Under the pieces are notes generated by a model, which saw nothing but the letters and a program-made list of their open reading frames with translations, had not been told where the DNA came from and made no database searches. From assembly GCA_009701945.1 (NCBI GenBank), contig WLJF01000016.1, forward strand, positions 1-8,928: a stretch of 8,928 nt of DNA. Reading direction: 5' to 3'. A program made the position numbers and the translations under genes. Shown one piece after another: positions 1 to 7,221 of the stretch. Origin of the DNA: Actinomycetota bacterium. Its GTDB lineage: Bacteria; Actinomycetota; Actinomycetes; Nanopelagicales; Nanopelagicaceae. Numbering within the stretch: position 1 is the stretch's first letter; every line of letters starts with the position of its first letter.

Positions 1-693
1 AAGTATGGCGATCAAGTGCGCGTGGTAAGTGTTGGAGATTGGGCTCGTGAATTATGTGGTGGCACCCACGTTGAGCGCTCAGGCCAACTTGGCGTTGTGA
101 AACTCCTGAGTGAATCCTCCGTTGGGGCAGGTGTTCGCCGCGTTGAAGCACTCGTTGGTGTTGACGCATACAAATTCCTTGCACGTGAACATATTCTCTT
201 GAATTCGCTAACAGAAATCATCAAGGGTGCCCGCACTGAGGAATTACCTGAACGAATCTCGGATCTGCTCGCGAAAATTAAGGATATTGAGAAGGAGCTT
301 GCAGGAGTTCGTTCAGCGCAGGCGATGGGACAAATTGGTGCTTTGGCAGATACTGCGCAAGTACTCAATGGCACAACGACTATTACGGCGGTACTTCCTG
401 ATGGAATCACTGGCGATGATCTTCGTAAAATTGCTATAGATTTGAAGTCTCGAGCCTCACAGTCGGCAGTTGCTTTGATTAGCTCTAATGATGGAAAGCC
501 AGTTCTTGTTGTAGCTGTGAGTGACGCGGCAAAGACCACAGGCTTAAAAGCTGGCGCACTAGTGAAGATTGGTTCAATGATTCTTGGTGGCGGCGGTGGC
601 GGTAAAGATGATTTCGCTCAAGGTGGAGGAACTGATTCTTCCAAATCTCAAGCCGCGCTTTCAGCTATCTCTGATTCAATCTCTGGAAAGTAA
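1..693 (+). CDS. alaS: Alanine-tRNA ligase, C-terminal part (5' end outside window)
   Basis: Charges tRNA-Ala with alanine in the cytoplasm. The reading frame is open from base 1, so only about the last 230 residues are present and the aminoacylation core is missing. The visible part begins in the editing (SAD) domain: the ELCGGTH motif puts a Cys at window residue 19 and a His at 23, part of the zinc site that clears mischarged Ser and Gly. A helical, charged linker follows (about residues 80-105). The rest is the DHHA1-type C-Ala domain with its glycine-rich run at about 197-202 and a second GGG shortly after, as expected for AlaRS. The TAA stop (691-693) is immediately followed by the ruvX ATG, so the two are probably co-transcribed and coupled. 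Identification is firm from the editing motif and DHHA1 tail. Confidence 0.97.
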   Translation, partial: KYGDQVRVVSVGDWARELCGGTHVERSGQLGVVKLLSESSVGAGVRRVEALVGVDAYKFLAREHILLNSLTEIIKGARTEELPERISDLLAKIKDIEKELAGVRSAQAMGQIGALADTAQVLNGTTTITAVLPDGITGDDLRKIAIDLKSRASQSAVALISSNDGKPVLVVAVSDAAKTTGLKAGALVKIGSMILGGGGGGKDDFAQGGGTDSSKSQAALSAISDSISGK

Positions 694-1119
694 ATGACGC
701 AGCGAGGACGACGCATCGCATTCGATTATGGTGATGTGCGCACGGGTGTCGCGCTCTGCGATCCTGATGGAATCCTCTCTTCCCCGTTGTGCGTCCTAGA
801 GAGCAGGGATAAGAATTTCCTAGAGAAGGTTTCATCCCTACTTGCTGAACATGAACCGATTCGAATATTCGTGGGATTGCCGGTCAACATGTCAGGTTCT
901 AAGGGTGAGAGCGCGGAGAAAGTTGAGGGTTTCGTTGCCTCACTCACTTCAGTGACATCCCTTCCTATCGTTCTAGTTGATGAACGTCTGTCTACGGTGA
1001 GCGCGCAGAAGAAGTTGAAAGAGGCAGGTGTTACTTCGCGTGATTCCAAGGCGCTGATTGATGCAATGGCTGCCGTGGCAATTCTGGAGCAAGGGCTGCT
1101 CAGTGAAAATCTGGCATAA
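694..1119 (+). CDS. ruvX: RuvX/YqgF-family RNase H-fold nuclease
   Basis: Member of the YqgF/RuvX family, called a putative pre-16S rRNA 5'-end nuclease or Holliday-junction resolvase homologue. The 141-residue length is typical. The first strand of the RNase H fold carries the conserved acidic residue (D11 in FDYGDVRTGVA). The family motifs VGLPVNMSGSKG (mid-protein), DERLST (residues 96-101) and a C-terminal helix with DSKALIDAMAA (from D117) follow in order. The ATG at 694 touches the alaS stop; GGAAAG just upstream (685-690) can act as ribosome site. Its 3' end overlaps mltG by 17 bp. The alaS-ruvX-mltG order is a common actinobacterial arrangement. The molecular substrate in this organism is not shown by the sequence. 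Confidence 0.95.
   Translation: MTQRGRRIAFDYGDVRTGVALCDPDGILSSPLCVLESRDKNFLEKVSSLLAEHEPIRIFVGLPVNMSGSKGESAEKVEGFVASLTSVTSLPIVLVDERLSTVSAQKKLKEAGVTSRDSKALIDAMAAVAILEQGLLSENLA
1091..1095 (+). promoter_or_regulatory. Ribosome binding site deciding the mltG start
   Basis: AAGGG lies 7 nt before GTG 1103, inside the end of ruvX. GGAG at 1086-1089 is a second, more distant candidate. This supports GTG 1103 over the in-frame TTG 1058 and ATG 1061, which would add 14-15 residues with four tryptophans ahead of the signal anchor and enlarge the overlap with ruvX to about 60 bp. Confidence 0.55.
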
Positions 1120-2140
1120 CTCTTCTTTCTTCAGAATTGCAACAGCACTAGCGCTAGTTGCTGCTCTCACATTTTCACTTCACTTAGTGCGAATTCCTGG
1201 GTCTTCAGCTCCAGATTTCGCATGTGGTAATTCATCTGATTCGAAAGTGAATATCAAGATTGATGCGGGGGAGTCTGGCTCATCTATTGCACAATCTCTT
1301 GCTTCAGCAGGGGTAGTTAAATCAGCACAGGCTTACTTCAGGGTTGCTGTGGGAGATGAGCGATCACAGAAGGTCGCTCCAGGCAATCACAGTATCGATG
1401 TTGGAATCTGTGCAACACAGGCACTTGATCAATTACTCGACTCCTCCCGCATCACAGGATTGATCAACATCTTCGAGGGAGCCTGGCTCTCAGAAATCAT
1501 CCCGCAGTTCTACACAGCAAAAATGTCTGTGGCAGATGTTGCAGGTGCAATCAAGAATGTTTCAAAGCCAAAGGGTTTCACCACATTAGAAGGACTTCTC
1601 TTTCCTGCTCAATACAGTTTTGAAGATGGAACCCTTGCAACGCCTGCGATGCAGAGCATGGTCAATCGGGCAGAGGCTGAGATGCAAAAGGCTGGTTTCT
1701 ACACATCGAAGGAGAAGTTCACACCACAACAACTCCTGATTATCGCCTCTCTCATTCAAGCCGAAGGCGATACGAAAGATTTTGCCAAGATTTCACAAGT
1801 AATTCGCAATCGCCTTACTAAGGGGATGCCGTTGCAATTTGATTCGACAGTTCACTATGTGAAGAAAACACGGGGAAGTGTCTTCCTCAGCACACAGTCC
1901 ACGCTTATCAAATCCCCATACAACACCTATAAGCGATATGGATTGCCACCTGGACCAATCAATAACCCTGGTGCGGACGCTTTAGTGGCTGCGGTTAACC
2001 CAATTCAAGGAGATTGGCTATATTTCATTACTGTGGCACCGTCTGATACTCGCTTCACAAGTGATATCGATCAATTCAATAACTGGAAAATTGAATACAA
2101 GAAGAATTTACGAGCTGGGAAATTTAGGAGCAAGAAGTGA
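1103..2140 (+). CDS. mltG: Endolytic murein transglycosylase MltG (YceG-like)
   Basis: Membrane-anchored lytic transglycosylase thought to cut nascent peptidoglycan strands and end glycan polymerisation. I choose GTG 1103 as the start: AAGGG at 1091-1095 lies 7 nt upstream and a signal anchor follows at once. The protein is 345 residues. After about 10 cytoplasmic residues there is one hydrophobic segment (about 11-29), then a LysM-like region (about 48-85), then the YceG catalytic domain. The catalytic-site motif IASLIQAEGD puts the conserved Glu at about 221. Downstream signatures are NRL..GMPLQFDSTVHY, PYNTYKRYGLPPGPINNPG and a WLYF strand near the end. Only two cysteines exist (41 and 103), both outside the membrane, so a disulfide is possible. 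The stop TGA overlaps the aroE GTG. The family call is firm; the start is less so. Confidence 0.93.
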   Translation: MKIWHNSSFFRIATALALVAALTFSLHLVRIPGSSAPDFACGNSSDSKVNIKIDAGESGSSIAQSLASAGVVKSAQAYFRVAVGDERSQKVAPGNHSIDVGICATQALDQLLDSSRITGLINIFEGAWLSEIIPQFYTAKMSVADVAGAIKNVSKPKGFTTLEGLLFPAQYSFEDGTLATPAMQSMVNRAEAEMQKAGFYTSKEKFTPQQLLIIASLIQAEGDTKDFAKISQVIRNRLTKGMPLQFDSTVHYVKKTRGSVFLSTQSTLIKSPYNTYKRYGLPPGPINNPGADALVAAVNPIQGDWLYFITVAPSDTRFTSDIDQFNNWKIEYKKNLRAGKFRSKK

Positions 2141-2946
2141 TTACTGGAGCGGTTTTGGGATCTCCCATTTCGCACTCACTCTCACCCGTCCTGCATAAGG
2201 CTGCCTTTGCATTCCTTGGCATTGAAGGCGATTACTCAGCGATCAAGGTCGAATCTGGGGCGTTAGCGAAGTTTCTCCAAACGCGTTCGTCTGAGTTTGA
2301 TTACCTCTCGTTGACCATGCCCCTGAAAGAGGAAGTACTAGGTCTTGGATTTGATGCTGATGCGTTGACACAGAGAATTCAATCTGGAAATACGCTGATC
2401 AAGAGAAATGACAAGTGGTCAATTAGTAGCACGGACGGAAGCGGATTCGTTGCAGCTCTTGGACATGCAGGCATCAATGAGATTGAATCTGTTCTTATCT
2501 TGGGAGCAGGGGGAACTGCTCGCGCTGTGACAGGTTCACTTGATTCCGTCGCCAAAAATATTCATGTGCTGGGGCGTTCAAGCCTTAGGCAAGAAGCCCT
2601 TGAATCTGCAATTTCTCATTCACACTTTGAATATCATCGTTGGTCTTCAGACATTGATTTCACTCAATATGACTTGGTGGTAAATACAACTCCAGCAGGT
2701 GCTGCAGATCTTCTTGCCAGCTCAGTTAATCCTGGAATCAACGCGACTTTCTTTGATGTGATCTATAAACCTTGGCCCACTGAACTAGCCCAACGATGGA
2801 GTGATTGTGGCGGTACTGTGATTAATGGACTAGAACTATTGATGTATCAAGGATTGGATCAGCTTGCTTTAGTGTTAGATATTGAGTTCGACCGAGAAGC
2901 GCTAGCTACTCATTTGCGTGATGTGCTTCGAAAATCAACTCGGTAA
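2137..2946 (+). CDS. aroE: Shikimate dehydrogenase (NADP-dependent)
   Basis: Reduces 3-dehydroshikimate to shikimate with NADPH, step four of the shikimate pathway. The 269-residue protein has both expected domains. In the substrate domain are the GSPISHSLSP motif (S14 and S16 contact shikimate), TMPLKE with the catalytic Lys at 64, N85 and the catalytic Asp at 100 (TDGSG). In the nucleotide domain are GAGGT (123-127), GRSSLR (R147, R151, the usual NADP phosphate clamp), NTTPAG, and NGLELLMYQG with the conserved Gln at 238. The start is GTG in a GTGA overlap with the mltG stop, with GGAG at 2127-2130 placed 6 nt upstream. All key residues are present, so I expect an active enzyme rather than a quinate-type relative. 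Confidence 0.96.
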   Translation: MITGAVLGSPISHSLSPVLHKAAFAFLGIEGDYSAIKVESGALAKFLQTRSSEFDYLSLTMPLKEEVLGLGFDADALTQRIQSGNTLIKRNDKWSISSTDGSGFVAALGHAGINEIESVLILGAGGTARAVTGSLDSVAKNIHVLGRSSLRQEALESAISHSHFEYHRWSSDIDFTQYDLVVNTTPAGAADLLASSVNPGINATFFDVIYKPWPTELAQRWSDCGGTVINGLELLMYQGLDQLALVLDIEFDREALATHLRDVLRKSTR

Positions 2947-2973
2947 TCCACACCCTCATCTGACTCTCTGCAA

Positions 2974-2995
2974 CACTCACTATCGTTCGTGAGTG
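2974..2995. repeat. Perfect 7-bp inverted repeat over the A24 peptidase start
   Basis: CACTCAC (2974-2980) and its exact complement GTGAGTG (2989-2995) flank an 8-nt loop. The last three bases of the right arm are the proposed GTG start of the next gene. No run of T follows, so it does not look like an intrinsic terminator. It could be an RNA hairpin hiding the start in read-through mRNA, or a dyad operator. Confidence 0.6.
2981..2986 (+). promoter_or_regulatory. Possible -10 element (TATCGT) for a leaderless A24 peptidase mRNA
   Basis: TATCGT fits TANNNT and ends 6 nt before GTG 2993, so a transcript could begin at or next to the start codon. There is no Shine-Dalgarno before this gene, which fits leaderless translation. 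A -35 is weak: CTGACT at 2960-2965 has only a 15-bp spacer. Tentative. Confidence 0.35.
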
Positions 2996-3382
2996 ATTCT
3001 TGCTCTACTAGTGATCATTTCGGTGATTGATATCCGCCACAAACGAATTCCCAACTATTGTCTAATCGCTCTATTGATTTTGGCTTTTGCCACTTCGCAT
3101 CCGCGATTTGAGTTGATCTTCTTCATCATGAGCATTCTCTTCACCCTAATTTTTCAGAAAGCATCTGGCTGCGGATTTGGTGATGTGAAATTAGTGATCG
3201 TCATTGTGAATTTTCTCCTGGGAGGCTCGCATGTTGTGGACTATCTGGCGATGGTTTGTGTTGGTGCGATGATCTCGATTTCTATCCATTACTTACGAAC
3301 CCGCTCTTTCACAGGAGATATTGCCTTCGCCCCAGCATTGTGTGGCGCAGTTCTCGCAATGCATCCATTAGGCATCCTCTAA
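2993..3382 (+). CDS. Short A24-family (type IV prepilin peptidase-like) membrane aspartic protease
   Basis: Integral membrane protein of 129 residues resembling only the catalytic half of type IV prepilin peptidases. Both catalytic aspartates are in family motifs: D13 in [10 protein letters not shown] and D64 in GFGDVKL (the GxGD motif). Hydrophobic segments surround them, and IAFAPAL near residues 110-120 matches the family's C-terminal signature. The N-terminal methyltransferase domain of PilD is absent, as in many actinobacterial and archaeal relatives. A TGA at 2990-2992 directly precedes the GTG start in frame, so the protein cannot begin further upstream and its first membrane segment is very short. 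No Shine-Dalgarno is visible. It lies between aroE and aroC, a placement I recall from mycobacteria. The substrate (Flp-type pilin or other) is unknown; no pilin gene is in the window. Confidence 0.85.
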   Translation: MILALLVIISVIDIRHKRIPNYCLIALLILAFATSHPRFELIFFIMSILFTLIFQKASGCGFGDVKLVIVIVNFLLGGSHVVDYLAMVCVGAMISISIHYLRTRSFTGDIAFAPALCGAVLAMHPLGIL

Positions 3383-3416
3383 TGAGACGCGAGAATCACG
3401 CTCTATCTGCCAGAAT

Positions 3417-4604
3417 ATGCACATGCGTTGGATTACAGCAGGTGAATCACATGGCCAAGCCCTATCGGCAATTATCGAAGGCATGCCAGCTCATGTTGAG
3501 ATCACGACTGCAGATATTGATTTCCACTTAGCAAGACGACGCCTTGGCGTTGGTCGTGGAGCAAGACAGAACTTTGAAGCGGATAAGGTCACGATTCTTG
3601 GAGGAGTGCGACTAGGCATAACTCAAGGTGGACCTATCTCAGTGCAAGTAGGAAATAGCGAGTGGCCAAAGTGGGAAAAGGTAATGTCGGCCGATCCAGT
3701 TCCTGCAGATGAAATTGAAAATCTTGCGCGCAATGCTCCGCTATCTCGTCCCCGCCCAGGTCATGCTGATCTAGTAGGAATGCAAAAATATGATTTTGAC
3801 GATGCTCGCCCTATTCTGGAGCGTGCTAGTGCTCGTGAAACTGCAGCTCGTGTTGCACTCGGTGCTATCGCTCGTAAATTCTTAGAACAATCAGTAGGAA
3901 TTACGATCTTGAGCCATGTTGTCTCCATTGGGTCGGTGCGAATTCCAGATTCATATGAGCTACCGCTTGCAGGTGATATGAAGAGAATTGACGATGATCC
4001 TGTTCGTTGCTCTGATCCTGCAACGAGTGCTGCAATGATTATGGAGATTGAAGCAGCTCATTCTGACGGGGACACTCTCGGTGGAGTGTGTGAAGTCTTG
4101 GCATATAACTTGCCTCCCGGATTGGGTTCACATGTCCATTGGGATCGACGTCTGGACGCACGATTGGCCGGCGCCATGATGGGTATTCAAGCAATTAAGG
4201 GCGTGGAAATCGGTGACGGTTTCAGAACTGCAACGCGACGTGGATCAATAGCCCATGATGAAATTGAGCGCGGTTCAGATGGAGCAATTCATCGCCGCAC
4301 AGATCGCGCTGGCGGAACTGAAGGCGGAATGTCGAACGGTGAAATTTTGCGCGTATCGGTTGCAATGAAACCAATCTCAACTGTTCCAAAAGCACTAGAC
4401 ACCATTGATGTGAAGACTGGTGAGGCTGCAAAGGCAATTAATCAACGCTCTGATGTCTGCGCTGTACCTGCTGCAGGAGTTGTCGCCGAAGCTATGGCAG
4501 CTCTTGTCCTTGCAGAGGCGGTACTAGAGAAGTTTGGTGGAGATTCAGTGCAGGAGACGCGCCGCAATTATGAGTCCTATATGAAGAATCTACGCTTCAA
4601 GTAA
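3417..4604 (+). CDS. aroC: Chorismate synthase
   Basis: Converts 5-enolpyruvylshikimate-3-phosphate to chorismate with reduced FMN, the last common step to aromatic amino acids. At 395 residues from ATG 3417 it is close to the usual bacterial length. Signatures appear in order: TAGESHGQ at the N-terminus, [20 protein letters not shown] (from R113), the [18 protein letters not shown] helix, [10 protein letters not shown] (274-283) and [13 protein letters not shown] (297-309). A second ATG at 3423 gives [11 protein letters not shown], an equally usual family start; I cannot decide between them. There is no convincing Shine-Dalgarno, and the upstream gene ends 34 nt before. aroK follows after 5 nt. 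Clearly intact. Confidence 0.96.
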   Translation: MHMRWITAGESHGQALSAIIEGMPAHVEITTADIDFHLARRRLGVGRGARQNFEADKVTILGGVRLGITQGGPISVQVGNSEWPKWEKVMSADPVPADEIENLARNAPLSRPRPGHADLVGMQKYDFDDARPILERASARETAARVALGAIARKFLEQSVGITILSHVVSIGSVRIPDSYELPLAGDMKRIDDDPVRCSDPATSAAMIMEIEAAHSDGDTLGGVCEVLAYNLPPGLGSHVHWDRRLDARLAGAMMGIQAIKGVEIGDGFRTATRRGSIAHDEIERGSDGAIHRRTDRAGGTEGGMSNGEILRVSVAMKPISTVPKALDTIDVKTGEAAKAINQRSDVCAVPAAGVVAEAMAALVLAEAVLEKFGGDSVQETRRNYESYMKNLRFK

Positions 4605-4609
4605 TTACG

Positions 4610-5116
4610 ATGCCACCTCGTGTCATTCTGATTGGCCCTATGGGCTCAGGGAAAACAACTATTGGGCAATTGGTTGCAGAACGCCTGGATATTCCTTTCA
4701 GGGATACAGATCAAGTCATCGAAGAGAATTCTGGGCGAACTGTGTCAGATATCTTTCTTGAAGATGGCGAGGAAGCATTTCGCGTTTTGGAAAAGGGTGT
4801 CCTGCGCGATGAGCTACTCAGTGATGGGACAGTGCTTGCTCTAGGCGGAGGTGCTCCAATCTCTATCGATGCCCAATCAGCCCTTCGCGCTATAGCTTCT
4901 CCCGTTATCTACTTAGATATCTCTTTGGCAACCGTGGCTCCGCGAATTGGTTTCAATCGCGATCGCCCGCTTCTACTTCATAATCCACGTGGTCAGTGGC
5001 AAACATTGATGGAGGCCAGGCGCCCTATTTATGAATCTATTGCTGACACAGTCATCGATGTGAACACAAAGACAGAGATTGATATCGTTGATGAGATTCT
5101 CGAGGTGATCAAGTGA
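4610..5116 (+). CDS. aroK: Shikimate kinase
   Basis: Phosphorylates shikimate at the 3-position with ATP. The 168-residue P-loop kinase matches the well-studied mycobacterial enzyme almost position for position. The Walker A GPMGSGKTT has K15, the shikimate and metal site DTD has D32 and D34, R58 sits in FRVLE, GGG is at 79-81, and the lid has R117 in NRDRP. The ARRPIY motif supplies the last arginine (137 or 138). The start ATG is 5 nt after the aroC stop with no clear ribosome site of its own, suggesting translational coupling. Its TGA overlaps the aroB GTG. Family and function are firm. Confidence 0.96.
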   Translation: MPPRVILIGPMGSGKTTIGQLVAERLDIPFRDTDQVIEENSGRTVSDIFLEDGEEAFRVLEKGVLRDELLSDGTVLALGGGAPISIDAQSALRAIASPVIYLDISLATVAPRIGFNRDRPLLLHNPRGQWQTLMEARRPIYESIADTVIDVNTKTEIDIVDEILEVIK

Positions 5117-6168
5117 AGAAGATTCATGTGAGCGCCGACCGTGAGTATGATGTCTTAATAGATGTCGACTATCTCAAAGAGTTGGGTGATCTTGCTCAAG
5201 GCCGCACCAGAGTTGCAGTAGTTTTTAGTGAATCGATGAAGGCCAACATCCCGCAGTTCCAGGCAGGTGACTGCGAATTCATCTATCTTCCGATCCCAGA
5301 TGGAGAAGCTGGAAAGTCAGCTGCAGTTCTCGCACAGGCTTGGAATTGGTTGGGCGCAGCAGGCTTTACTCGCGCAGATCTGATCGTTGGTATTGGCGGG
5401 GGAGCCGTCACAGATTTCTCCGGCTACCTTGCTGCAAGCTGGCTTCGCGGAATGGATTGGATTGCAATTCCGACAACAATCGCTGGCATGGTCGATGCTG
5501 CAATTGGTGGAAAAACAGGAATCAATAGTGATTATGGAAAAAACCTTATTGGGGCCTTCCACTCACCATTAGCAGTATTGATTGATCCATCGTGGCTGAT
5601 GACACTCTCTGATCGAGATTTTGCAGCTGGTTTGGCAGAAGTTGTTAAATGTGGGTTTATCAGCGATAGAGAAATCCTCGATCTACTTGCAGCTAAGAAT
5701 CTTTCAGATATTCGAGCATCACGTGAGCTCACCGTTGAGCTGATTGAGAGATCTGTGGCTGTGAAAGCCAAGGTGGTCTCTGGAGATTTCAGAGAGAGCT
5801 TTGATCGTGAGATTCTCAATTACGGACACACATTTGGCCATGCGGTTGAACTACTCTCGAAGTATTCATTACGTCATGGCGAATGCGTATCAATCGGTAT
5901 GGCATTTATCGCCTATCTCTCAGAGAGCCTGAAATTGATATCACCAGAACTAAGTGCACTTCACATAAAGACCCTTACAAATCTTGGACTTCCCGTTTCA
6001 TACTCTGACGCAGAGTGGCCAGAACTTTTGGCGGCAATGAAGTTGGATAAGAAGACCCGTGGAAATGAACTCCGATTTGTAGTGATCACTGATATCGGTA
6101 AGACACAGAGATTAGAGAACCCAATTGAGAGCGAGCTGATTGCAGCTTATGAGAGGCTAAGCTCATGA
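5113..6168 (+). CDS. aroB: 3-Dehydroquinate synthase
   Basis: Cyclises DAHP to 3-dehydroquinate, the second pathway step, using NAD and a divalent metal. The 351-residue protein has the GGGAVTDFSGYLAASWLRG nucleotide-binding stretch, then PTTIAGMVDAAIGGKTGIN and GKNLIGAF. The metal ligands are all present: E176 (GLAEVVKCG), H239 (first His of GHTFGH) and H255 (RHGE). The GTG start forms a GTGA overlap with the aroK stop, with GAGGTG at 5102-5107 about 5 nt upstream. The TGA stop overlaps the aroQ ATG. Sugar-cyclase relatives of this fold exist, but the aroK and aroQ neighbours and the shikimate-type motifs favour true AroB. Confidence 0.96.
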   Translation: MKKIHVSADREYDVLIDVDYLKELGDLAQGRTRVAVVFSESMKANIPQFQAGDCEFIYLPIPDGEAGKSAAVLAQAWNWLGAAGFTRADLIVGIGGGAVTDFSGYLAASWLRGMDWIAIPTTIAGMVDAAIGGKTGINSDYGKNLIGAFHSPLAVLIDPSWLMTLSDRDFAAGLAEVVKCGFISDREILDLLAAKNLSDIRASRELTVELIERSVAVKAKVVSGDFRESFDREILNYGHTFGHAVELLSKYSLRHGECVSIGMAFIAYLSESLKLISPELSALHIKTLTNLGLPVSYSDAEWPELLAAMKLDKKTRGNELRFVVITDIGKTQRLENPIESELIAAYERLSS

Positions 6169-6596
6169 AGGTTCTAGTACTCAACGGCCCCAACCTCGGC
6201 CGTCTTGATATTCGCGATTCCTCTATCTATGGGGATATGACATATCCAGCACTCGTTGCCCATATCGAGAGCGCTGCAAAGACTCATGGCTTTGAGGCAG
6301 ATGTCAGACAGAGCAATGATGAGGCAGAGATCATCGGATGGCTTCATGAAGCGGCGGATACAAAGACTCCTGTGATTATCAATCCTGCAGCTTTTACTCA
6401 TTACTCCTATGCAATTCGTGATGCAGCTGAATTGGTGAAAGCCCCATTGATTGAGGTTCATCTTTCAAATCCTCTTTCACGTGAAGAATTTCGTCATACA
6501 TCTGTGATTTCTGGGGTGGCTAACGGAACCATCGGAGGATTTGGCCCGAATTCTTATGTCTTAGCGCTCATTGCGCTCAAGGCATTAGTCTCCTAA
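6165..6596 (+). CDS. aroQ: 3-Dehydroquinate dehydratase, type II
   Basis: Dehydrates 3-dehydroquinate to 3-dehydroshikimate, the third pathway step. At 143 residues it is a typical type II enzyme, which forms a dodecamer, and is unrelated to the type I AroD. The flexible catalytic loop carries R17 and Y22 (YGDMT), QSNDEAEI follows, and active-site residues N73, H79 (NPAAFTHYS), H99 (EVHLSNP) and R110 (REEFRH) are all present. Each is offset by two from the mycobacterial numbering I know. The start ATG overlaps the aroB stop (ATGA), with GAGAGG at 6151-6156 placed 8 nt upstream. It is the last gene of the aro run; a 64-bp gap follows. Confidence 0.96.
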   Translation: MKVLVLNGPNLGRLDIRDSSIYGDMTYPALVAHIESAAKTHGFEADVRQSNDEAEIIGWLHEAADTKTPVIINPAAFTHYSYAIRDAAELVKAPLIEVHLSNPLSREEFRHTSVISGVANGTIGGFGPNSYVLALIALKALVS

Positions 6597-6606
6597 TTAC
6601 ATACGG

Positions 6607-6612
6607 TAAACT
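6607..6612 (+). promoter_or_regulatory. Possible efp promoter -10 (TAAACT)
   Basis: TAAACT fits TANNNT and would start transcription near 6619, giving a leader of about 40 nt that includes the hairpin at 6627-6643 and the GGAG ribosome site. No good -35 is visible 16-18 bp upstream. efp follows the only sizeable gap after the aro genes, so an own promoter is likely, but this exact position is uncertain. Confidence 0.3.
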
Positions 6613-6626
6613 CTGCGCTCTATTGA

Positions 6627-6643
6627 CCTTCGATTGGCGAAGG
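6627..6643 (+). repeat. Perfect 6-bp hairpin in the efp leader
   Basis: CCTTCG (6627-6632), loop ATTGG, CGAAGG (6638-6643). It ends 8 nt before the GGAG ribosome site of efp (6652-6655, 5 nt from the GTG). There is no T-run after it, so it is not a standard intrinsic terminator. It could stabilise the mRNA end, modulate efp translation, or be a protein-binding dyad. Confidence 0.5.
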
Positions 6644-6660
6644 CATGAACTGGAGTTATC

Positions 6661-7221
6661 GTGGCAACAACCAATGATCTTAAAAATGGCATGACCCTTG
6701 ATATTGAAGGTCAGTTATGGACTGTTGTTGAATTCCAACATGTTAAGCCAGGAAAAGGCCCAGCATTCGTGCGAACAAAGCTTAAGCAAGTACTCACAGG
6801 CAAAGTTGTTGATAAGACATATAACGCAGGTGTCAAAGTTGAAATCGCAATTCTAGAAAAGCGTGAAATGAACTTCCTATACAAGGAAGGCGATGACTTC
6901 GTATTTATGGATAACGTTAACTTTGATCAGATGAATATCTCAGCAGCTACGGTTGGAGATGCAGCGAATTACATGCTTGAAAATACTGAAGCCATCGTTG
7001 CAATCCATGAGGGCAACCCTCTTTATATCGATCTACCAGCATCTGTTCCTCTCAAGATTACCTACACAGAGCCAGGACTTCAGGGAGATCGTTCATCGGG
7101 TGGAACAAAGCCTGCAACTGTTGAAACTGGTATTCAGATTCAGGTTCCGCTATTTATTAAGCAGGATGAGATTGTTCTTGTTGATACACGTGATGGCTCA
7201 TATCAGGGTCGCGCCAACTAG
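6661..7221 (+). CDS. efp: Translation elongation factor P
   Basis: Binds stalled ribosomes between the P and E sites and relieves arrest at polyproline stretches. The 186-residue protein has the usual three barrels: a KOW-like N-terminal domain, a middle OB fold, and a C-terminal OB fold holding the EF-P signature ([17 protein letters not shown], then [10 protein letters not shown]). The tip loop reads P-G-K-G-P-A with the key lysine at K32. This palindromic loop marks the actinobacterial EF-P subgroup reported to work with an unmodified lysine; no EpmA/B, EarP or YmfI-type modifying gene is nearby. GTG start with GGAG at 6652-6655. The TAG stop shares one base with the nusB GTG, so the two are likely coupled. 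In Streptomyces and mycobacteria a prolidase-type peptidase gene usually precedes efp; it is absent here. Confidence 0.97.
   Translation: MATTNDLKNGMTLDIEGQLWTVVEFQHVKPGKGPAFVRTKLKQVLTGKVVDKTYNAGVKVEIAILEKREMNFLYKEGDDFVFMDNVNFDQMNISAATVGDAANYMLENTEAIVAIHEGNPLYIDLPASVPLKITYTEPGLQGDRSSGGTKPATVETGIQIQVPLFIKQDEIVLVDTRDGSYQGRAN

Noticed and set aside
12..539. A 175-codon open frame on the - strand across alaS
   Set aside because: Low-complexity Ser/Thr/Arg-rich translation with no family motif, fully inside the AlaRS coding frame; an antisense shadow.
1058..1102. Longer mltG start at TTG 1058 or ATG 1061
   Set aside because: Adds a tryptophan-rich stretch ahead of the signal anchor and overlaps ruvX by about 60 bp; GTG 1103 has a ribosome site at proper spacing.
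3385..3404. Possible hairpin AGA-GCG / CGC-TCT between the A24 peptidase and aroC
   Set aside because: Only six pairs with a bulged base and a 7-nt loop, no T-run; too weak to call a terminator or regulator.
5317..5819. Several 60-95-codon open frames overlapping aroB on both strands
   Set aside because: No recognisable domains, and all lie inside the strongly conserved AroB frame.
6623..6651. TTGACC (6623-6628) as the -35 of an efp promoter
   Set aside because: The hexamer 17 bp downstream (TGAACT) is a poor -10, and the implied start near 6658 would remove the GGAG ribosome site.
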